DNA from: Dehalogenimonas etheniformans
Lineage (GTDB): Bacteria > Chloroflexota > Dehalococcoidia > Dehalococcoidales > Dehalococcoidaceae
Reading direction: 5' to 3'
Assembly: GCF_014672715.2 (NCBI RefSeq)
Contig: NZ_CP058566.2
Span: forward strand, 310,001 to 374,000
Length of the DNA stretch: 64,000 bases
In this document: piece after piece, positions 62,816 through 64,000 of the stretch
Layout: every line of letters begins with the position of its first letter
Position numbering within the stretch: the first letter of the stretch is position 1
Translations under genes and position numbers: made by a program
The notes under the pieces: generated by a model
The model's input: only the letters and a program-made list of their open reading frames with translations
Told to the model about the DNA's origin: nothing
The model's database searches: none

Positions 62816-62833
62816 CCACTGAACTAGCCGCCC
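62758..62833 (-). tRNA. tRNA-Val (CAC)
   Basis: The minus strand folds as a full tRNA: acceptor GGGCGGC/GCTGCCC, anticodon arm CCTGC-TTCACAC-GCAGG (anticodon CAC) and T arm AGAGG-TTCGAAT-CCTCT. CCA is encoded (62758-62760). The 3' half is shared with the end of the serine recombinase gene, marking it as the attachment site. Confidence 0.95.
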
Positions 62834-62994
62834 ACGGGGAGAATTATTCTAGCCCAAAAAGCGAACCCTTTACAAATACAATACTTGATTTTGCCAAGAC
62901 ATTTCGGATGTAACTCGGGAGAAATCAGAGAGGAGTGTACTCTTTGATTCACTGCCCGGTCTTTCCATCGGTACCAAGGCTGGTTTAAAATATT

Positions 62995-63963
62995 GTGCCA
63001 TACCCGACGGGGAAAGATACGAGTAACATCAAATTACTGCCAAAATCGTATAAAATAAGGATAAATTTGTTGACGGATCCCTTAGAAACATACTCGCTTC
63101 TGTTCGATAATCTTAAAAATTGCGATAAACAGTCGCTTTTGAAGACTCGAGATCAAGTGGCTGATGTTGTCCGGAAGGCACTTACGTCTTCGTTACAAGA
63201 TGTTTCTCGGATGCCTGGTGTCAACGACCAAAAAAATGTACATCTCCCCATCCTACAATACGTAGCTCATCTGCTTGACTCGCGTTCTATCATTTTCATA
63301 GGCATTATCGGTTCTCCGGGTTCGGGGAAATCCACTATAGCTTCTTATTGGGCAATCGCATTAAAACTAGGTTTTGGCTTGGATGTTTTGATGCTTTCGT
63401 CTGACGATTTCTATTTACCGAAATCGGAACGAGTCAGTCGAGGGTATACTTGGCGAGGCAGCCCCGAGACACACGATATAAGTTTATTCCGCGATACAAT
63501 ACAAAATATTTATCAGGGAAAATTTCCTCTCGTGGTCCCAAGGTTTGATCCAAAGCTCGATGATCGCGGGGCACCGGATTTAATCGAAGTAAAGCCAAGA
63601 GTGTGTATCCTTGAAGGTTGGATGATCGGTAAGCTTGCGGAAATGGCTTGTGGTTCAATTCGACCGTTTTTCGATTTTCTGGCGTATTTGAATATGTCTG
63701 ACATCGGTGCCAAACACGCCCGCTTCAAGAGAGAATCAATGATTTATAAGGAAAGCCGCGGTGAAATGGGATTCAGTCCTGACGAGATGTCCTCATTTTG
63801 GTTGAACAGTCTCAAACCTAATATCGATAATTTTGTTAAGCCATACTTGAACCTTTCGGACCTGATTCTGGAGCTGGGCCCCGGGCATCGGATTTGTAGC
63901 ATTGCAAAACCAGTTTGCAGTGGCGCCATCACCAACATTACACGAACTTACCGAGAAAAATGA
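62995..63963 (+). CDS. P-loop kinase resembling D-glycerate 3-kinase
   Basis: A 322-residue protein with Walker A GIIGSPGSGKSTIASYWA (about residues 103-120), VLMLSSDDFYLPKSERV, RGSPETHDISLF and PRFDPKLDDRGAP with ILEGWMIG. This is the pattern of D-glycerate 3-kinase/uridine kinase-like enzymes. It starts at GTG (62995). It lies outside the integration site, so it is probably resident DNA. A strong terminator follows. Confidence 0.85.
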   Translation: MPYPTGKDTSNIKLLPKSYKIRINLLTDPLETYSLLFDNLKNCDKQSLLKTRDQVADVVRKALTSSLQDVSRMPGVNDQKNVHLPILQYVAHLLDSRSIIFIGIIGSPGSGKSTIASYWAIALKLGFGLDVLMLSSDDFYLPKSERVSRGYTWRGSPETHDISLFRDTIQNIYQGKFPLVVPRFDPKLDDRGAPDLIEVKPRVCILEGWMIGKLAEMACGSIRPFFDFLAYLNMSDIGAKHARFKRESMIYKESRGEMGFSPDEMSSFWLNSLKPNIDNFVKPYLNLSDLILELGPGHRICSIAKPVCSGAITNITRTYREK

Positions 63964-63969
63964 AAATCT

Positions 63970-63998
63970 AAGAAGCCCCTTTCCGGGGCTTCTTTTTT
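63970..63998 (+). terminator. Rho-independent terminator of the kinase gene
   Basis: AGAAGCCCC and GGGGCTTCT with a 5-nt loop, followed by TTTTTCT. Confidence 0.9.
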
Positions 63999-64000
63999 CT

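Noticed and set aside
1-64000. CRISPR array
   Set aside because: No series of equal repeats with unique spacers was seen; the repeat clusters are hexamers or single dyads.

Overview
The window looks like a chromosomal segment of an organohalide-respiring Chloroflexi bacterium of the Dehalogenimonas/Dehalococcoides kind. It carries eight reductive dehalogenase catalytic genes (rdhA, most with an RR-x-F-M-K Tat motif and all with two ferredoxin-type cysteine motifs), three rdhB membrane anchors and a frame-split rdhC-like gene. It also has two copies of a corrinoid salvage set (cbiZ, cobD, plus cobO in one), two B12-dependent ribonucleotide reductase paralogues and two cobalamin riboswitches. 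The genus is inferred from this content; no rRNA marker is present.

Layout: (1) 1-9257, minus strand: a histidine kinase and NarL-type regulator lead into a DUF71/COG2102 ATP-pyrophosphatase, four small radical SAM paralogues, a CbiE-like methylase, cobD, a cysteine desulfurase and a partial cbiZ. (2) 9866-19432: four rdhA genes, each with a closely similar 59-bp upstream box set exactly 20 nt from a -10 element; three also carry a short CGG-GAAAGA-CCG leader hairpin. A radical SAM gene sits among them. (3) 19867-22995, plus strand: a decaying element of unknown type, with an in-frame amber codon, a frameshift and imperfect repeats. (4) 23150-31540: three more rdhA genes, then a second DUF71 protein, a B12-binding-type radical SAM protein and a YkgJ-type cysteine-cluster protein. 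(5) 31610-37741: a NrdJ paralogue preceded by a strongly folded 122-nt candidate RNA, two response regulators and a tyrosine recombinase.

(6) 37804-43811: accessory genes, namely a frame-split membrane protein, an AHH-type nuclease toxin with an immunity-like partner, an HNH protein, a PIN-like protein, a YjzC-like protein and a protein with an RX4H HEPN-like motif. (7) 43984-51114: a compact minus-strand operon behind a cobalamin riboswitch: radical SAM, cbiZ, cobD, cobO, nitrilase, NrdJ paralogue, split rdhC and a small membrane peptide. (8) 51159-55004: fmdB, rdhB and rdhA8, diverging from marR, with a second cobalamin riboswitch antisense to and behind marR. (9) 55005-62833: gene-poor DNA with strong hairpins and gene remnants, then an integration module (Xre, tyrosine recombinase with a zinc-ribbon insert, large serine recombinase) ending inside a tRNA-Val gene. 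A glycerate-kinase-like gene closes the window.

Working model (inference): RdhA enzymes need a corrinoid and Fe-S clusters. The two salvage clusters would supply and remodel corrinoid. The two-component systems, MarR and the riboswitches would tie rdh and salvage expression to substrate and corrinoid supply. The tRNA-linked serine recombinase suggests that DNA to its left, possibly a large part of this window, arrived as a genomic island.
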